Positions 1-7,933 of a DNA stretch of 64,000 bases are shown piece after piece. A program made the translations under genes and the position numbers. How positions within the stretch are numbered: the first letter of the stretch is position 1; each line of letters starts with the position of its first letter. Origin of the DNA: Rhizobium sp. BK650 (GTDB lineage: Bacteria; Pseudomonadota; Alphaproteobacteria; Rhizobiales; Rhizobiaceae); assembly GCF_014195325.1 (NCBI RefSeq), contig NZ_JACIBK010000015.1, positions 62,001-126,000 of the forward strand, written 5' to 3'. The notes beneath the pieces are model-generated. The model had not been told where the DNA came from. It did not search any database and worked only from the letters and a program-made list of their open reading frames with translations.

Positions 1-915
1 ATGCGCGGTTCCTCGACGGTCTCCGAATATCAGGGCCTGCCGGAGCAGGAAGCCTTCGATATCGAATACTGGCTTCTTGAAGAAGCCAAGCTGCAGCGCA
101 TGCCGAAGCCGAAGAGCCTTGCCGGTAAGGTCGCCTTCGTCACCGGCGGCGCCGGCGGTATCGGCCGCGCGACGGCTGCGCGCCTCGTCGGCGAGGGCGC
201 CTGCGTGGTGCTTGCCGATATCGATCAGGCTGCACTTGAATCGACCGAAGCCGAATTCGTGAAGAAGTACGGCGCGGACGCGGTGCGCACTTTGAAGCTC
301 GACGTTACCAAGGAAGATGGCGTGATCGCCTCTTTTGCCGAATCCTGCGTCGAGTTCGGCGGCATCGACATCCTCGTTTCGAATGCCGGCATCGCTTCTT
401 CGGCACCGATCGAAACGACCGAGCTGTCGACGTGGAATCGCAACATCGACATTCTGGCGACCGGCTATTTCCTCGTTTCGCGTGAGGCTTTCCGCCTGTT
501 CCGCCGCCAGGCGCTCGGCGGCAACGTCGTCTTCATTGCATCAAAGAATGGCCTTGCCGCTTCGCCGAATGCGGCCGCCTATTGCACGGCAAAGGCTGCC
601 GAAATCCACCTTGCCCGTTGCCTGGCGCTCGAAGGCGCAGAGGCCGGCATCCGCGTCAATACGGTCAATCCGGATGCCGTCCTGCGCGGCTCGAAGATCT
701 GGAGCGGCGAATGGCGCGAACAGCGTGCGGCCTCCTCGAAGATCGAGGTCGACGATCTCGAGGAACATTACCGCAAGCGTTCCATGCTGAAGCTGAACGT
801 CTTTCCGGAAGACATTGCCGAAGCCGTTTACTTCCTGGCGTCCGATCTTTCGGCCAAGTCGACCGGCAATATCATCAATGTCGATGCCGGCAATGTTCAA
901 AGCTTCACGCGCTGA
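1..915 (+). CDS. rhaD: Bifunctional rhamnulose-1-phosphate aldolase/lactaldehyde dehydrogenase, C-terminal part (RhaD)
   Basis: This is a short-chain dehydrogenase domain with the NAD-binding motif TGGAGGIG (about residues 48-55), an NAG motif and the active-site pair Y-x3-K in AYCTAKA. About 40 residues precede the SDR fold and contain an acidic linker (EQEAFDIEYWLLEEAK) typical of the rhizobial fusion of a class II aldolase to an SDR domain. The frame is open at base 1, so the aldolase half should lie outside the window and the ATG there is probably internal. The rhaI gene follows after a 50-base gap, which supports rhamnulose-1-phosphate cleavage followed by lactaldehyde oxidation. A separate SDR gene starting at base 1 cannot be excluded. 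Confidence 0.8.
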   Translation: MRGSSTVSEYQGLPEQEAFDIEYWLLEEAKLQRMPKPKSLAGKVAFVTGGAGGIGRATAARLVGEGACVVLADIDQAALESTEAEFVKKYGADAVRTLKLDVTKEDGVIASFAESCVEFGGIDILVSNAGIASSAPIETTELSTWNRNIDILATGYFLVSREAFRLFRRQALGGNVVFIASKNGLAASPNAAAYCTAKAAEIHLARCLALEGAEAGIRVNTVNPDAVLRGSKIWSGEWREQRAASSKIEVDDLEEHYRKRSMLKLNVFPEDIAEAVYFLASDLSAKSTGNIINVDAGNVQSFTR

Positions 916-965
916 TAGCGAGCGGCGGGCATTGCCCGCCGCAACAAAATCTCTGGGAGGAAGAC

Positions 966-2258
966 ATGGCTGAATTCAGGATTGCGCCGGATCTGGTCGC
1001 AACGGAAAATGACAAGCGCGATGCTGCGCTGAAGGCTGACTACGAAGCGCTCGGCGCTACACTCGCCCGTCGCGGCGTTGATATCGAGGCGATCACCCGC
1101 AAGGTTTCGGAATTCACCGTGGCCGTGCCATCCTGGGGCGTGGGCACCGGCGGCACGCGCTTTGCCCGTTTCCCAGGCACCGGCGAGCCGCGCGGCATCT
1201 TCGACAAGCTCGACGATTGCGCCGTCATCAACCAGCTGACGCAGGCAACGCCGACCGTTTCACTGCATATCCCCTGGGATAAGAGCGATGTTAAGGAGCT
1301 GAAGGCGAAGGGCGATGCCCTTGGTCTCGGCTTCGACGCGATGAACTCCAACACCTTCTCCGATGCGCCCGGCCAGAAGCTGACCTATAAATATGGCTCG
1401 CTCAGTCACACGGACGCGGCGACCCGGCAACAGGCGATCGAACATAACATCGAATGCATCGAGATCGGCAAGGCGCTGGGCTCCAAGGCGCTGACCGTCT
1501 GGATTGGCGACGGTTCCAATTTCCCCGGACAGAGCAACTTCACCAAAGCCTTCGAGCGTTATCTCGCCTCGATGGCCGAGATCTACGAGGCGTTGCCGGA
1601 TGACTGGCGGCTCTTCTCCGAGCACAAGATGTACGAGCCGGCCTTCTATTCGACGGTCGTGCAGGATTGGGGCACCAACTATCTGATCGCCCAGACGCTT
1701 GGTCCAAAAGCCTATTGCCTGGTCGACCTCGGCCATCATGCGCCGAATACCAATATCGAGATGATCGTCGCCCGCCTGATCCAGTTCGGCAAGCTCGGCG
1801 GCTTCCATTTCAACGACTCGAAATATGGTGATGACGACCTCGACGCCGGTGCGATCGAGCCCTATCGCCTGTTCCTGGTCTTCAATGAGCTCGTCGACGC
1901 TGAAGAGCGCGGCGTCAATGATTTCCATCCGGCCCACATGATCGATCAGTCGCACAACGTGACGGACCCGATCGAAAGCTTGATCAACAGCGCCAACGAA
2001 ATCCGCCGCGCCTATGCGCAGGCCCTGATCGTCGACCGCAAGGCACTTGAAGGCTACCAGCAGGACAACGATGCGCTGATGGCTACCGAAACGCTGAAGC
2101 GCGCCTACCGCGCCGATGTCGAGCCGATCCTCGCCGAAGCTCGTCGCCGCGCCGGCGGCGCGATCGATCCGATCGCCACCTATCGCGCCAGCGGCTACCG
2201 GAAAAAGGTAGCCGCCGAGCGCCCCGCTTCCGTTTCTGGCGGCGGCGGCATAATCTAA
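966..2258 (+). CDS. rhaI: L-rhamnose isomerase, rhizobial type (RhaI)
   Basis: The 430-residue product matches the rhizobial L-rhamnose catabolic isomerase, a TIM-barrel protein different from enterobacterial RhaA. It interconverts L-rhamnose and L-rhamnulose in the cytoplasm. Visible features are the long barrel with LFSEHKMYEPAFY, VDLGHHAPN and FHFNDSKYGDDDLD segments, which carry the acidic and histidine metal ligands expected of the family. The ATG at 966 is chosen because GGAGG lies five bases upstream (956-960) and because the frame upstream runs antiparallel to good coding in rhaD. With rhaD it forms the end of a rhaDI operon. Length and order agree with that operon in Rhizobium leguminosarum. 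Confidence 0.92.
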   Translation: MAEFRIAPDLVATENDKRDAALKADYEALGATLARRGVDIEAITRKVSEFTVAVPSWGVGTGGTRFARFPGTGEPRGIFDKLDDCAVINQLTQATPTVSLHIPWDKSDVKELKAKGDALGLGFDAMNSNTFSDAPGQKLTYKYGSLSHTDAATRQQAIEHNIECIEIGKALGSKALTVWIGDGSNFPGQSNFTKAFERYLASMAEIYEALPDDWRLFSEHKMYEPAFYSTVVQDWGTNYLIAQTLGPKAYCLVDLGHHAPNTNIEMIVARLIQFGKLGGFHFNDSKYGDDDLDAGAIEPYRLFLVFNELVDAEERGVNDFHPAHMIDQSHNVTDPIESLINSANEIRRAYAQALIVDRKALEGYQQDNDALMATETLKRAYRADVEPILAEARRRAGGAIDPIATYRASGYRKKVAAERPASVSGGGGII

Positions 2259-2299
2259 ACTTGATGGAGCAACGCGCTGCCCGCGCGGCGCGCTTTGCT

Positions 2300-2866
2300 T
2301 TATTGAACGCCTTTGAACATCTGGGGGTTTTGAATCGATCGTTGCAGGTTTTGGAGCTGATCGACACTGACGCCGCCTTTTGCAATACCCGCGTCGTTCT
2401 TCCGGATCAGATCCTCGAAGAATGCTGGCCCTTTATAGTGCTCCACATCGAGGCCCTGAGGATTGGGCGGTGGTGAGCCGGCCGGCTTTTCCAGAGCTGT
2501 TATGCGTAAATTTGCAGCCTGCAACGCTTCGCTGACCTTCTTCAAGTCTTCTCTTATCGACAAGTTCTCTTTGGCGACGTTCACGACTTGATCGGTTAGC
2601 TCAGACGTCTCTTCCCGCCGCGCGAATTTGAAGCCTTTATCCGACCATTCGAAGTTGGCCACGAAGGGTAGGCATACAAGAGCGACGCCTGCACCTAATA
2701 TGATCGCGTGCCCAACGGTGACGGCAATGTTCCGCGAGATAACAATCAAGGAAATGATCGCGATGACGATCCCAATTCCGATGACTATCCAATCGCTAAA
2801 TCTAAGGCCGGTAGTCTCATAGGATGGAACGGTGCTTTGCGCATATGCCGAGGCTATGAATTCCAT
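2300..2866 (-). CDS. Hypothetical two-helix membrane protein with coiled coil
   Basis: This 188-residue protein is not a family I recognise. The N-terminus (about residues 25-75) holds two hydrophobic helices, the first rich in Ile and Val. A short basic/acidic patch (FKFARREET) follows, then a helical, heptad-like stretch (about 90-130) that could form a coiled coil. The C-terminal 50 residues are polar and end in a Gln/Asn-rich segment. It is convergent with rhaI and stands alone. The composition is less GC-rich than its neighbours, and the upstream region (2867-2985) is AT-rich, which hints at acquired DNA. A membrane-anchored helical protein is all that can be said. Confidence 0.6.
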   Translation of the reverse strand: MEFIASAYAQSTVPSYETTGLRFSDWIVIGIGIVIAIISLIVISRNIAVTVGHAIILGAGVALVCLPFVANFEWSDKGFKFARREETSELTDQVVNVAKENLSIREDLKKVSEALQAANLRITALEKPAGSPPPNPQGLDVEHYKGPAFFEDLIRKNDAGIAKGGVSVDQLQNLQRSIQNPQMFKGVQ

Positions 2867-2985
2867 TGCGTCCCCTTCGCAATATCCATAAGATTGTAAA
2901 TTTAATACTACACAACTATAAACTCAGCAATGTCTTCCGGGAATTGAATAAGGAGATACTTTCTTTTGCTACCATAGTGACAGTA

Positions 2986-3016
2986 GGGGCCGCTGCGAAT
3001 TACGGCAGCGACCCCC
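2986..3016 (-). terminator. Hairpin after the carboxymuconolactone decarboxylase-like gene
   Basis: GGGG-c-CGCTGC (2986-2996) pairs with GCAGCG-a-CCCC (3005-3015) around an eight-base loop. It begins about ten bases past the stop codon of the leftward gene ending at 3026. No clear U tract follows, so efficiency is uncertain. Confidence 0.5.
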
Positions 3017-3025
3017 GAAATGCAA

Positions 3026-3484
3026 TTACGGCTTCCACTGGCCTGCAACCTGCCGGGTGGCGACGTTCAGCCGGTTCCACACATTGATATTGGCGATTGC
3101 GATGACGAGGGCCGCGAGGCTCTTGCCATCGTAATGGCGTGTGCATTCGTCCCAGACCTCATCCGGCACCGGATCGGGCCGGTCGCTGAGGCGGGTGACG
3201 GCCTCGGTGAGGGCCAGCGCGGCGCGTTCGGCCTCGCGGTAATAGGGTGCCTCGCGCCAGCCTGCGACGGCAAACAGCCGCTCGTCGGTTTCGCCGTGTT
3301 TGCGGGCGATGCGCCAATGCCCGTCGATGCAGACGCTGCAACCGTTGATCTGGCTGGCGCGCAGATAGATGATTTCCAGAAATCCCGGCGCAAGCCCGAC
3401 GGCGGCCGGCAATTTGCCGAGGGCGTTGAGCGCCTGCATGGCGTCCGGGATGACGAGGGCTGGATTTCCCATTCTCTCTTGCAT
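3026..3484 (-). CDS. Carboxymuconolactone decarboxylase/AhpD-like protein
   Basis: The 152-residue product belongs to the carboxymuconolactone decarboxylase superfamily. The AhpD-type thiol motif is plain in INGCSVCIDGHW, a C-x2-C followed by a histidine, so a peroxidase or thiol-reductant role is likely. The start at 3484 is chosen because AGGAG lies upstream (RC of 3491-3498). A matching ECF41-type promoter lies about 75 bases upstream, on the same strand. Members of this superfamily are the characteristic genomic neighbours of ECF41 sigma factors (established for that group), and such a sigma gene lies 1.7 kb away. The substrate is not known. Confidence 0.85.
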   Translation of the reverse strand: MQERMGNPALVIPDAMQALNALGKLPAAVGLAPGFLEIIYLRASQINGCSVCIDGHWRIARKHGETDERLFAVAGWREAPYYREAERAALALTEAVTRLSDRPDPVPDEVWDECTRHYDGKSLAALVIAIANINVWNRLNVATRQVAGQWKP

Positions 3485-3557
3485 GTTCAATCTCCTGATA
3501 GCGTGTGTCCCTTGACGCAGGACCGGCATGTCGCCGGCTCTCGTTCGTCATAGGGTT

Positions 3558-3584
3558 GACGGATCGGGACGAGGCAATGTGACG
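3558..3584 (-). promoter_or_regulatory. ECF41-type promoter for the CMD-like gene
   Basis: Read on the minus strand, CGTCACA (3584-3578) is followed by exactly 16 bases and then CGTC (3561-3558). The published ECF41 consensus is TGTCACA-N16-CGTC, so only the first base of the -35 element differs. Transcription would start near 3551, giving a leader of about 67 bases to the ATG at 3484. Confidence 0.7.
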
Positions 3585-3686
3585 AGAACAGGAAAAAGAT
3601 GAGAAGCAACGTCGACTGCGTAGTCAAAGTCGCCGCGCCTGACCAGCTTCATGCTATAGCTGCTAGGTTTCATAACGCCGCTGTTG

Positions 3687-4376
3687 TCAGGCGTGGACTT
3701 TGTAGCGCAGGGCGATGACACCGTTACCTATCGCCTCCGCCGATAGCAGCGAGAGCTGCGTTTTGCCCGCCAATCCTCCGTCGAACGTGACGACTGGCTG
3801 ACCACCGCTTCCGTCCAGAGCCGGGGCAACGAGCAGATGGAACTCATCGATCAGCCCAGCGGCAAAGAAGGCGCCATTGATCGCGGCTCCGCCCTCCAGC
3901 AGCAGCTTGCGGATGCCGAGCTCCTGCTTGAGCACATCGAGCGCGGCACGCAGATCGATCTCGGCGGAGGACGAGACTATGTAGGAAATGCCGTCGGCGG
4001 CGAGTTCCGCAAGATGCGCGTCCGGCACCTCGCTGCCGAGGATGACGACGATATGATCGCCATCGACATCCGGCCGCGTGAAATGCAGCTTGCCCGAGGT
4101 GTCCAGGGCAATCGCGTAGTTGTTTGCCTTGCGATCGGCAAAATGCTGTGGCCGTTCCACCGAGCCTGTCGATTGCGGCGGGTGCGGCTTGCCTTTCGCC
4201 ATTTCAGCCATGGTCACACGACCGACGATCCAGGCGTCGCCTCGTAGCGCTTCGTGTGTCGTCTGATAGAGCGCCGTCCATTCCTTTCGGCCGCCGTCCG
4301 GGCTTGCCGTCCATTGGCTTGGATGCAGGCCGCCGTCGAGGGAGGACATCATCAGGCAGACGACTTCCGGTTTCAT
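3687..4376 (-). CDS. RibD C-terminal/dihydrofolate reductase-fold reductase
   Basis: The 229-residue product has the RibD_C (DHFR-like) fold. It opens with a beta strand, VVCLMMSSLDGGL, typical of the family. It then has a GR-x-T motif (IVGRVTMAEM) and a C-terminal EGGAAINGAFFAAGLIDE segment that matches the conserved EGG...L..GLvDE signature. Such proteins bind NADPH and reduce pteridine-like or other small substrates; the actual substrate is unknown. The ATG at 4376 has AAGGA six bases upstream. It sits 33 bases downstream of the HAD gene on the same strand, so the two are probably cotranscribed. Confidence 0.8.
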   Translation of the reverse strand: MKPEVVCLMMSSLDGGLHPSQWTASPDGGRKEWTALYQTTHEALRGDAWIVGRVTMAEMAKGKPHPPQSTGSVERPQHFADRKANNYAIALDTSGKLHFTRPDVDGDHIVVILGSEVPDAHLAELAADGISYIVSSSAEIDLRAALDVLKQELGIRKLLLEGGAAINGAFFAAGLIDEFHLLVAPALDGSGGQPVVTFDGGLAGKTQLSLLSAEAIGNGVIALRYKVHA

Positions 4377-4409
4377 GGCAGTTCCTTTCGAGCGGGTGCG
4401 GCAGGCAAA

Positions 4410-5072
4410 TCAAAGTTTGATCGAAAGCAGGCCGCTGTCAGCAATGACAACGGTTGCATCGGCATAATGTTCGATCTCGGGATAACCCTTTAGCGAATGC
4501 TTGTGGCCAGCCGCCGTGATGACCATGACATCGGCTCCGGCCGCGGTTCCCGCCTTCACGCCGGCTTCGACGTCTTCAAAGACCAGGCATTCATGGGTGG
4601 AGAAGCCGAGCTTTTCGGCGCCAAGGATATAGCATTGCGGGTCAGGCTTGCCGATGGTCACATCTTCTGCCGTGACGATGGCAGGCGGCATCGGCAGTCC
4701 GGCTGCCTCGAGCCGGCGCTCTGCAAGCCGACGCGGAGAGGAGGTGACGATCGTCCACCGGTTCGGTGGCAGCGACGCCAGAAAATCGGCAGCGCCCGGA
4801 AGTGCCACGACACCTTCGACATCGCGAATTTCCTCTTCGGTGATCTCAGCTGCTTCCGCTTCGGCGTCGATATCAGGAAGATTCAGCCGCCTGATCGTAT
4901 CGATTCCACGGGATCCATGCATCGTCGGCAGGAATTTTTCCACGTCCAGCCCATGTCGTGCGGCCCAGCGCCCCCAGACGCGTTCTGCCGAGGCAGTCGA
5001 ACTCAGGATCGTGCCGTCCATGTCGAACAGGAAGGCGGCATATTGTTTGGAACCATCAAATCGGGAGAGCAT
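4410..5072 (-). CDS. HAD-superfamily sugar-phosphatase-like hydrolase
   Basis: This protein of about 220 residues carries the four HAD motifs: DMDGT (nucleophile Asp), a Thr/Ser in VTSSPRR, the lysine in GKPDP and the acidic pair in VFEDVEAGV. The order and cap position fit the beta-phosphoglucomutase/sugar-phosphatase subgroup, acting on small phosphorylated sugars in the cytoplasm. The substrate cannot be read from sequence. An in-frame TTG at 5078 is a possible alternative start; neither start has a strong ribosome site. It probably forms a two-gene unit with the RibD-C reductase just downstream. Confidence 0.8.
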   Translation of the reverse strand: MLSRFDGSKQYAAFLFDMDGTILSSTASAERVWGRWAARHGLDVEKFLPTMHGSRGIDTIRRLNLPDIDAEAEAAEITEEEIRDVEGVVALPGAADFLASLPPNRWTIVTSSPRRLAERRLEAAGLPMPPAIVTAEDVTIGKPDPQCYILGAEKLGFSTHECLVFEDVEAGVKAGTAAGADVMVITAAGHKHSLKGYPEIEHYADATVVIADSGLLSIKL

Positions 5073-5175
5073 CAGCAAACACCAGAGGTAGGGATCTGTG
5101 CGCCATCAGCCAATGAAAAATGCGGCAGGTCAAGTCGGCAGCAAAAATTCACGGGGCTTGAGGAGACATCGCTTC

Positions 5176-5202
5176 TGTCACATCGTTCGGCTCCCGTTCG
5201 TC
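5176..5202 (+). promoter_or_regulatory. ECF41-type autoregulatory promoter of the sigma gene
   Basis: TGTCACA (5176-5182), 16 bases, then CGTC (5199-5202) is an exact match to the known ECF41 promoter. It lies 35 bases upstream of the sigma-factor ATG at 5238. This indicates positive autoregulation. Confidence 0.75.
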
Positions 5203-5237
5203 ATGGTCATGGGCTTAACGGGATGAGGAATGGAGCA

Positions 5238-6107
5238 ATGAGCAAGAAAAACTGGCTGGCGGATGAATTCGAAGCGAACCGGACGCATATGCGCGCGGTC
5301 GCTTACCGCATGCTCGGTTCACGTGCGGAAGCGGAGGATGCTGTGCAGGAGGCATGGCTGCGTCTCACGCGGTCGGAAAGGGCCGGTGTCGATAATCTGT
5401 CCGGCTGGCTGACGACGGTGGTAGCCCGCATATGCCTGGACATGCTGCGTTCACGCAAGACGCGTCGCGAAGAGCCGCTGGAACTACCGGTGCACGGCGC
5501 AATCGCCGATATCGCTAGTAATCCGGAGCGTGAAACAGCTTTTGCCGATTCGGTAGGCATCGCCCTGCTTGTCGTATTGCAGACCCTTTCGCCTGCGGAG
5601 CGCGTCGCCTTCGTGCTGCACGACATGTTCGATCTGCCCTTCGAAGATATCGCCGCTGTGATCGGCCGCAGCGCTGCTGCTGCCCGCCAGCTTGCGAGCC
5701 GTGCGCGACGCAGGGTAAGCGGGCAGTCGGAAACGCCCGAAGTCGATCTGGCGCGCAGGCGAAGCATAGCCGAAGCCTTCTTGAGCGCCTCTCGCAACAG
5801 TGATCTTGACGCCCTGATCGCGGTACTTGCGCCGGATGCTGTGTTCCGGCCGGACGCTGCGGCGGTTCGCCTCGGCAATGTTGTTCCACTTTACGGCGCC
5901 GAGGCTATCGCCAAAAGCTTCAAGGGGCGGGCGAGGTCGGCAAAAGTCGCGCTTGTCGATGGCGAGATCGGAGTGGTTGTCTTTATCGAGGGTCAGTTGC
6001 GCATCGTGCTGGCGCTGGGGTTCGATGGAGACCGGATCGCGACGGTCGATGCGATTGCCGAGCCGGATCATCTGCGCGATATCGGCTATTCGATCTTCGA
6101 GAGCTGA
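5238..6107 (+). CDS. ECF sigma factor with C-terminal SnoaL-like domain (ECF41/SigJ-like)
   Basis: The 289-residue protein has region 2 at the N-terminus (RAVAYRMLGSRAEAEDAVQEAW), region 4 around residues 115-165 (LSPAERVAFVLHDMFDLPFEDIA then the recognition helix) and an extra domain of about 115 residues. That extension (FRPDAAAVRLG, VVFIEGQLRIVLAL) resembles the SnoaL-like tail that modulates ECF41 activity. No anti-sigma gene is adjacent, as expected for this group. An exact ECF41 promoter lies upstream and another faces the nearby CMD-like gene. The linker lacks the usual WLPEP motif, so it may belong to a sister SnoaL-tailed ECF group. The in-frame ATG at 5223 is a possible alternative start. 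Confidence 0.85.
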   Translation: MSKKNWLADEFEANRTHMRAVAYRMLGSRAEAEDAVQEAWLRLTRSERAGVDNLSGWLTTVVARICLDMLRSRKTRREEPLELPVHGAIADIASNPERETAFADSVGIALLVVLQTLSPAERVAFVLHDMFDLPFEDIAAVIGRSAAAARQLASRARRRVSGQSETPEVDLARRRSIAEAFLSASRNSDLDALIAVLAPDAVFRPDAAAVRLGNVVPLYGAEAIAKSFKGRARSAKVALVDGEIGVVVFIEGQLRIVLALGFDGDRIATVDAIAEPDHLRDIGYSIFES

Positions 6108-6222
6108 ATGATCATGATCGGTAGGTTTCATCCCGGTAGGACGGCGGATCTGGAAGGCGCGAGCCTCGCTTCGATGCCTCGGAGCATGGTTTGAAGAAGA
6201 AACGTATCCGCTGAGGAAGGGC

Positions 6223-7074
6223 TTAGCGGCTGCGCCAACCCATTAGCTTTTCGATGCGTTCTGCCGAGCTGCGCACTTGGTCAGTGTAATGGCTCTCATC
6301 TGAAAAAGCCTTCTGCTCTGGCAGAACGATGGAAATGGTGGCGACACACTGACCCTCACGATCGCAGATGGGTGAGGCGATGCAGGCAACCGCATAATCG
6401 GATTCTCCGGCCTGGATCGACAGGCGCGCTTCGAAGGCCTTGCCGGCCGATTGTGATAGCGTGGCGGGATCGATCTCGGCGCGTCCGGTCGGCGAGGAAC
6501 GAGCACAGCGCTTGAAGAGCTCGACGCGCTCGTCTTCCTGCAGGTGGCCGACCAGCAGCCGGCCGGAGGCCGTCCAGTTGAGAGGTACGCGGGTGCCGAC
6601 ACGCGAGGCAACCTGGAAATGGCTGGGACCGTCAGCCATGGCAAGCACGAGCATGTAATCGCCGTCACGTCCGCAGACCTGAACGGTTTCGCCAGCTTGA
6701 CGGCAGAGGTCGTGCATTTCATGCGTGGCGACACTCATGAAGTCGAGTGAACGGGCGTAGGCAAGGCCGTAGTGATAGAGCCGTGAGCCGAGCCAGATCG
6801 AACCGTCGGACTGGCGCGTCAGCATGTTTTTTTCGACGAGGTCGTCGACGATGACATAGACGGTCGAAAGTGGCGCCTTGACAGCTTTGGCGATAGCATA
6901 GACGCCGGCCGGCGATCCCGTCTCGTAAAGATGGTCGATCACCTGAAGCGCGCGGTCGATACCGCTGACGCGCGCGCGGCGGCTGCCCTTGGTACCGGCC
7001 TCTTCGGCCGGGCTTTCATCTTCGGAGATTGCGGGTGATGTGTTTCCGTCCAATTCACGCACCTCTGATGCCAT
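6223..7074 (-). CDS. IclR-family transcriptional regulator
   Basis: The 283-residue protein has a polar N-terminal tail of about 35 residues. A winged helix-turn-helix follows (GIDRALQVIDHLYETGSPAGVYAIAK then PLSTVYVIVDDLVEKNML). After it comes the IclR effector domain, with GETVQVCGRDGDYMLVLA, LNWTASGRLLVGHL and the C-terminal CIASPICDREGQCVATISI segment. Such proteins bind small organic acids or aromatics. No catabolic gene is adjacent, so the target is unknown. Paired repeats overlap and follow its start (7070-7106), which suggests autoregulation. Confidence 0.9.
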   Translation of the reverse strand: MASEVRELDGNTSPAISEDESPAEEAGTKGSRRARVSGIDRALQVIDHLYETGSPAGVYAIAKAVKAPLSTVYVIVDDLVEKNMLTRQSDGSIWLGSRLYHYGLAYARSLDFMSVATHEMHDLCRQAGETVQVCGRDGDYMLVLAMADGPSHFQVASRVGTRVPLNWTASGRLLVGHLQEDERVELFKRCARSSPTGRAEIDPATLSQSAGKAFEARLSIQAGESDYAVACIASPICDREGQCVATISIVLPEQKAFSDESHYTDQVRSSAERIEKLMGWRSR

Positions 7075-7106
7075 AGCAGCCTGTTACATTACTATGGCAT
7101 AGCTGC
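7070..7106. promoter_or_regulatory. Repeat pair at the IclR gene start, candidate operator
   Basis: Two similar elements, TGCCATAGCAGC (7070-7081) and TGGCATAGCTGC (7095-7106), lie 25 bases apart. The second contains the near-perfect palindrome CTATG-G-CATAG (7092-7102). The first overlaps the IclR start codon. This is consistent with an autoregulatory IclR site but not proven. Confidence 0.4.
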
Positions 7107-7584
7107 TTGCGAAGCAAATTGCAAAATCTTTGGAGCTTGCGGAAATGCCTGATAGCGGCGCAGTGGATACCGCTTCAGGCGGCGGTTGAGCTTGGCTGGA
7201 CAAATGCCGAGCCCGGCGAAGGAATTGCCATTACGCAATATCGCAGGGTCACAAAGAGCCTGAGGCAGGAACAACAAGGCCAAGCCCGGTTCTTTGACCT
7301 ATCGGCGCAGATATCGGCTGATTGGATTCCGCCTAAAGTCTGCGTCCGCGGCTTGCAAAGCCACCGCCGGTGGACATTGTCATGAAGACGGCGTCACCGG
7401 CGGCGAGCGTTTTATCGTCCTGGGAGATATCGTAAATCGGCGGGATGTTTAGAAACTTGCAACTCCGCGACGCCGGAAGCGCAGCCGCCCATGAGCAAGG
7501 GCTGCCGCCTGTTGATAGCGGCAGCCCGTCTGGGGCAGGGCTTAACCCCAGTGCCGATCGGGCCTCGGAAGGCCAGCGGTCAGG
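7107..7584. other. Intergenic stretch with no gene recognised
   Basis: About 480 bases between the IclR operator region and a small leftward gene. Short open frames exist on both strands but none shows a ribosome site or a recognisable family. A minus-strand frame ending near 7340 reads somewhat like a protein C-terminus but has no support upstream. It may be degraded coding DNA. Confidence 0.4.
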
Positions 7585-7803
7585 TCAGCCGAAGCAGGGC
7601 ATCGCCGGCAGATTGGCGCGGCTGGCAAAGGACCCGATCATATCGCTCACCGCCGTGGAGGGACGCGGCTCGCGTTTGTGGGCGGCCGTCTCAAGGAGTT
7701 GCTTGAAGTCTTCAAGCTTCACGCCGTCGGCGCGGAGCACCATGGCGATCAGCGGGTCGCGAAGGGCTTCGGAAATGGTCAAATCTTCTCTGGTCTTTCT
7801 CAT
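7585..7803 (-). CDS. Small conserved-looking hypothetical protein (72 aa)
   Basis: The ATG at 7803 follows a strong AAAGGAGG ribosome site. The product is 72 residues, starts MRKTREDLTISEALRDP and is predicted mostly helical, with a second helix DGVKLEDFKQLLETAA. There is no signal peptide or membrane segment. I recognise it only as a type of small protein common in rhizobia, with no known function. It is divergent from the TetR gene and shares an intergenic region that carries two strong TetR-type palindromes. It may therefore be a target of that regulator. Confidence 0.65.
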   Translation of the reverse strand: MRKTREDLTISEALRDPLIAMVLRADGVKLEDFKQLLETAAHKREPRPSTAVSDMIGSFASRANLPAMPCFG

Positions 7804-7888
7804 GGCACTATCCTCCTTTCGTGGGCGGTCGCCCGTGTTCCACCCCTGCCGCCAAGCGCTCCTGGCATTGACTTTCGCAGAGAGTAGT

Positions 7889-7929
7889 GTTACCGGTAAG
7901 TAACAATGCATTTGTTACCGATCGGTCAC
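7889..7929. promoter_or_regulatory. Two TetR-type operators between divergent genes
   Basis: The first site, 7889-7904, contains the perfect palindrome TTACCGGTAA within GTTACCGGTAAGTAAC. The second, 7914-7929, is GTTACCGATCGGTCAC, palindromic at all but one pair. Both share the GTTACCG half-site and are centred about 25 bases apart. They end four bases before the TetR ATG. The arrangement suggests cooperative autorepression and control of the divergent small gene. Confidence 0.65.
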
Positions 7930-7933
7930 ATCG

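Noticed and set aside
4497..5237. N-terminal extension of the sigma-factor frame back to 4497
   Set aside because: This part is antisense to the HAD gene; the conserved sigma region starts after ATG 5238 and the promoter lies just before it.
7335..7490. Minus-strand frame that looks like a protein C-terminus (ending MSTGGGFASRGRRL)
   Set aside because: No start, ribosome site or recognised family; frame upstream reads as random sequence.
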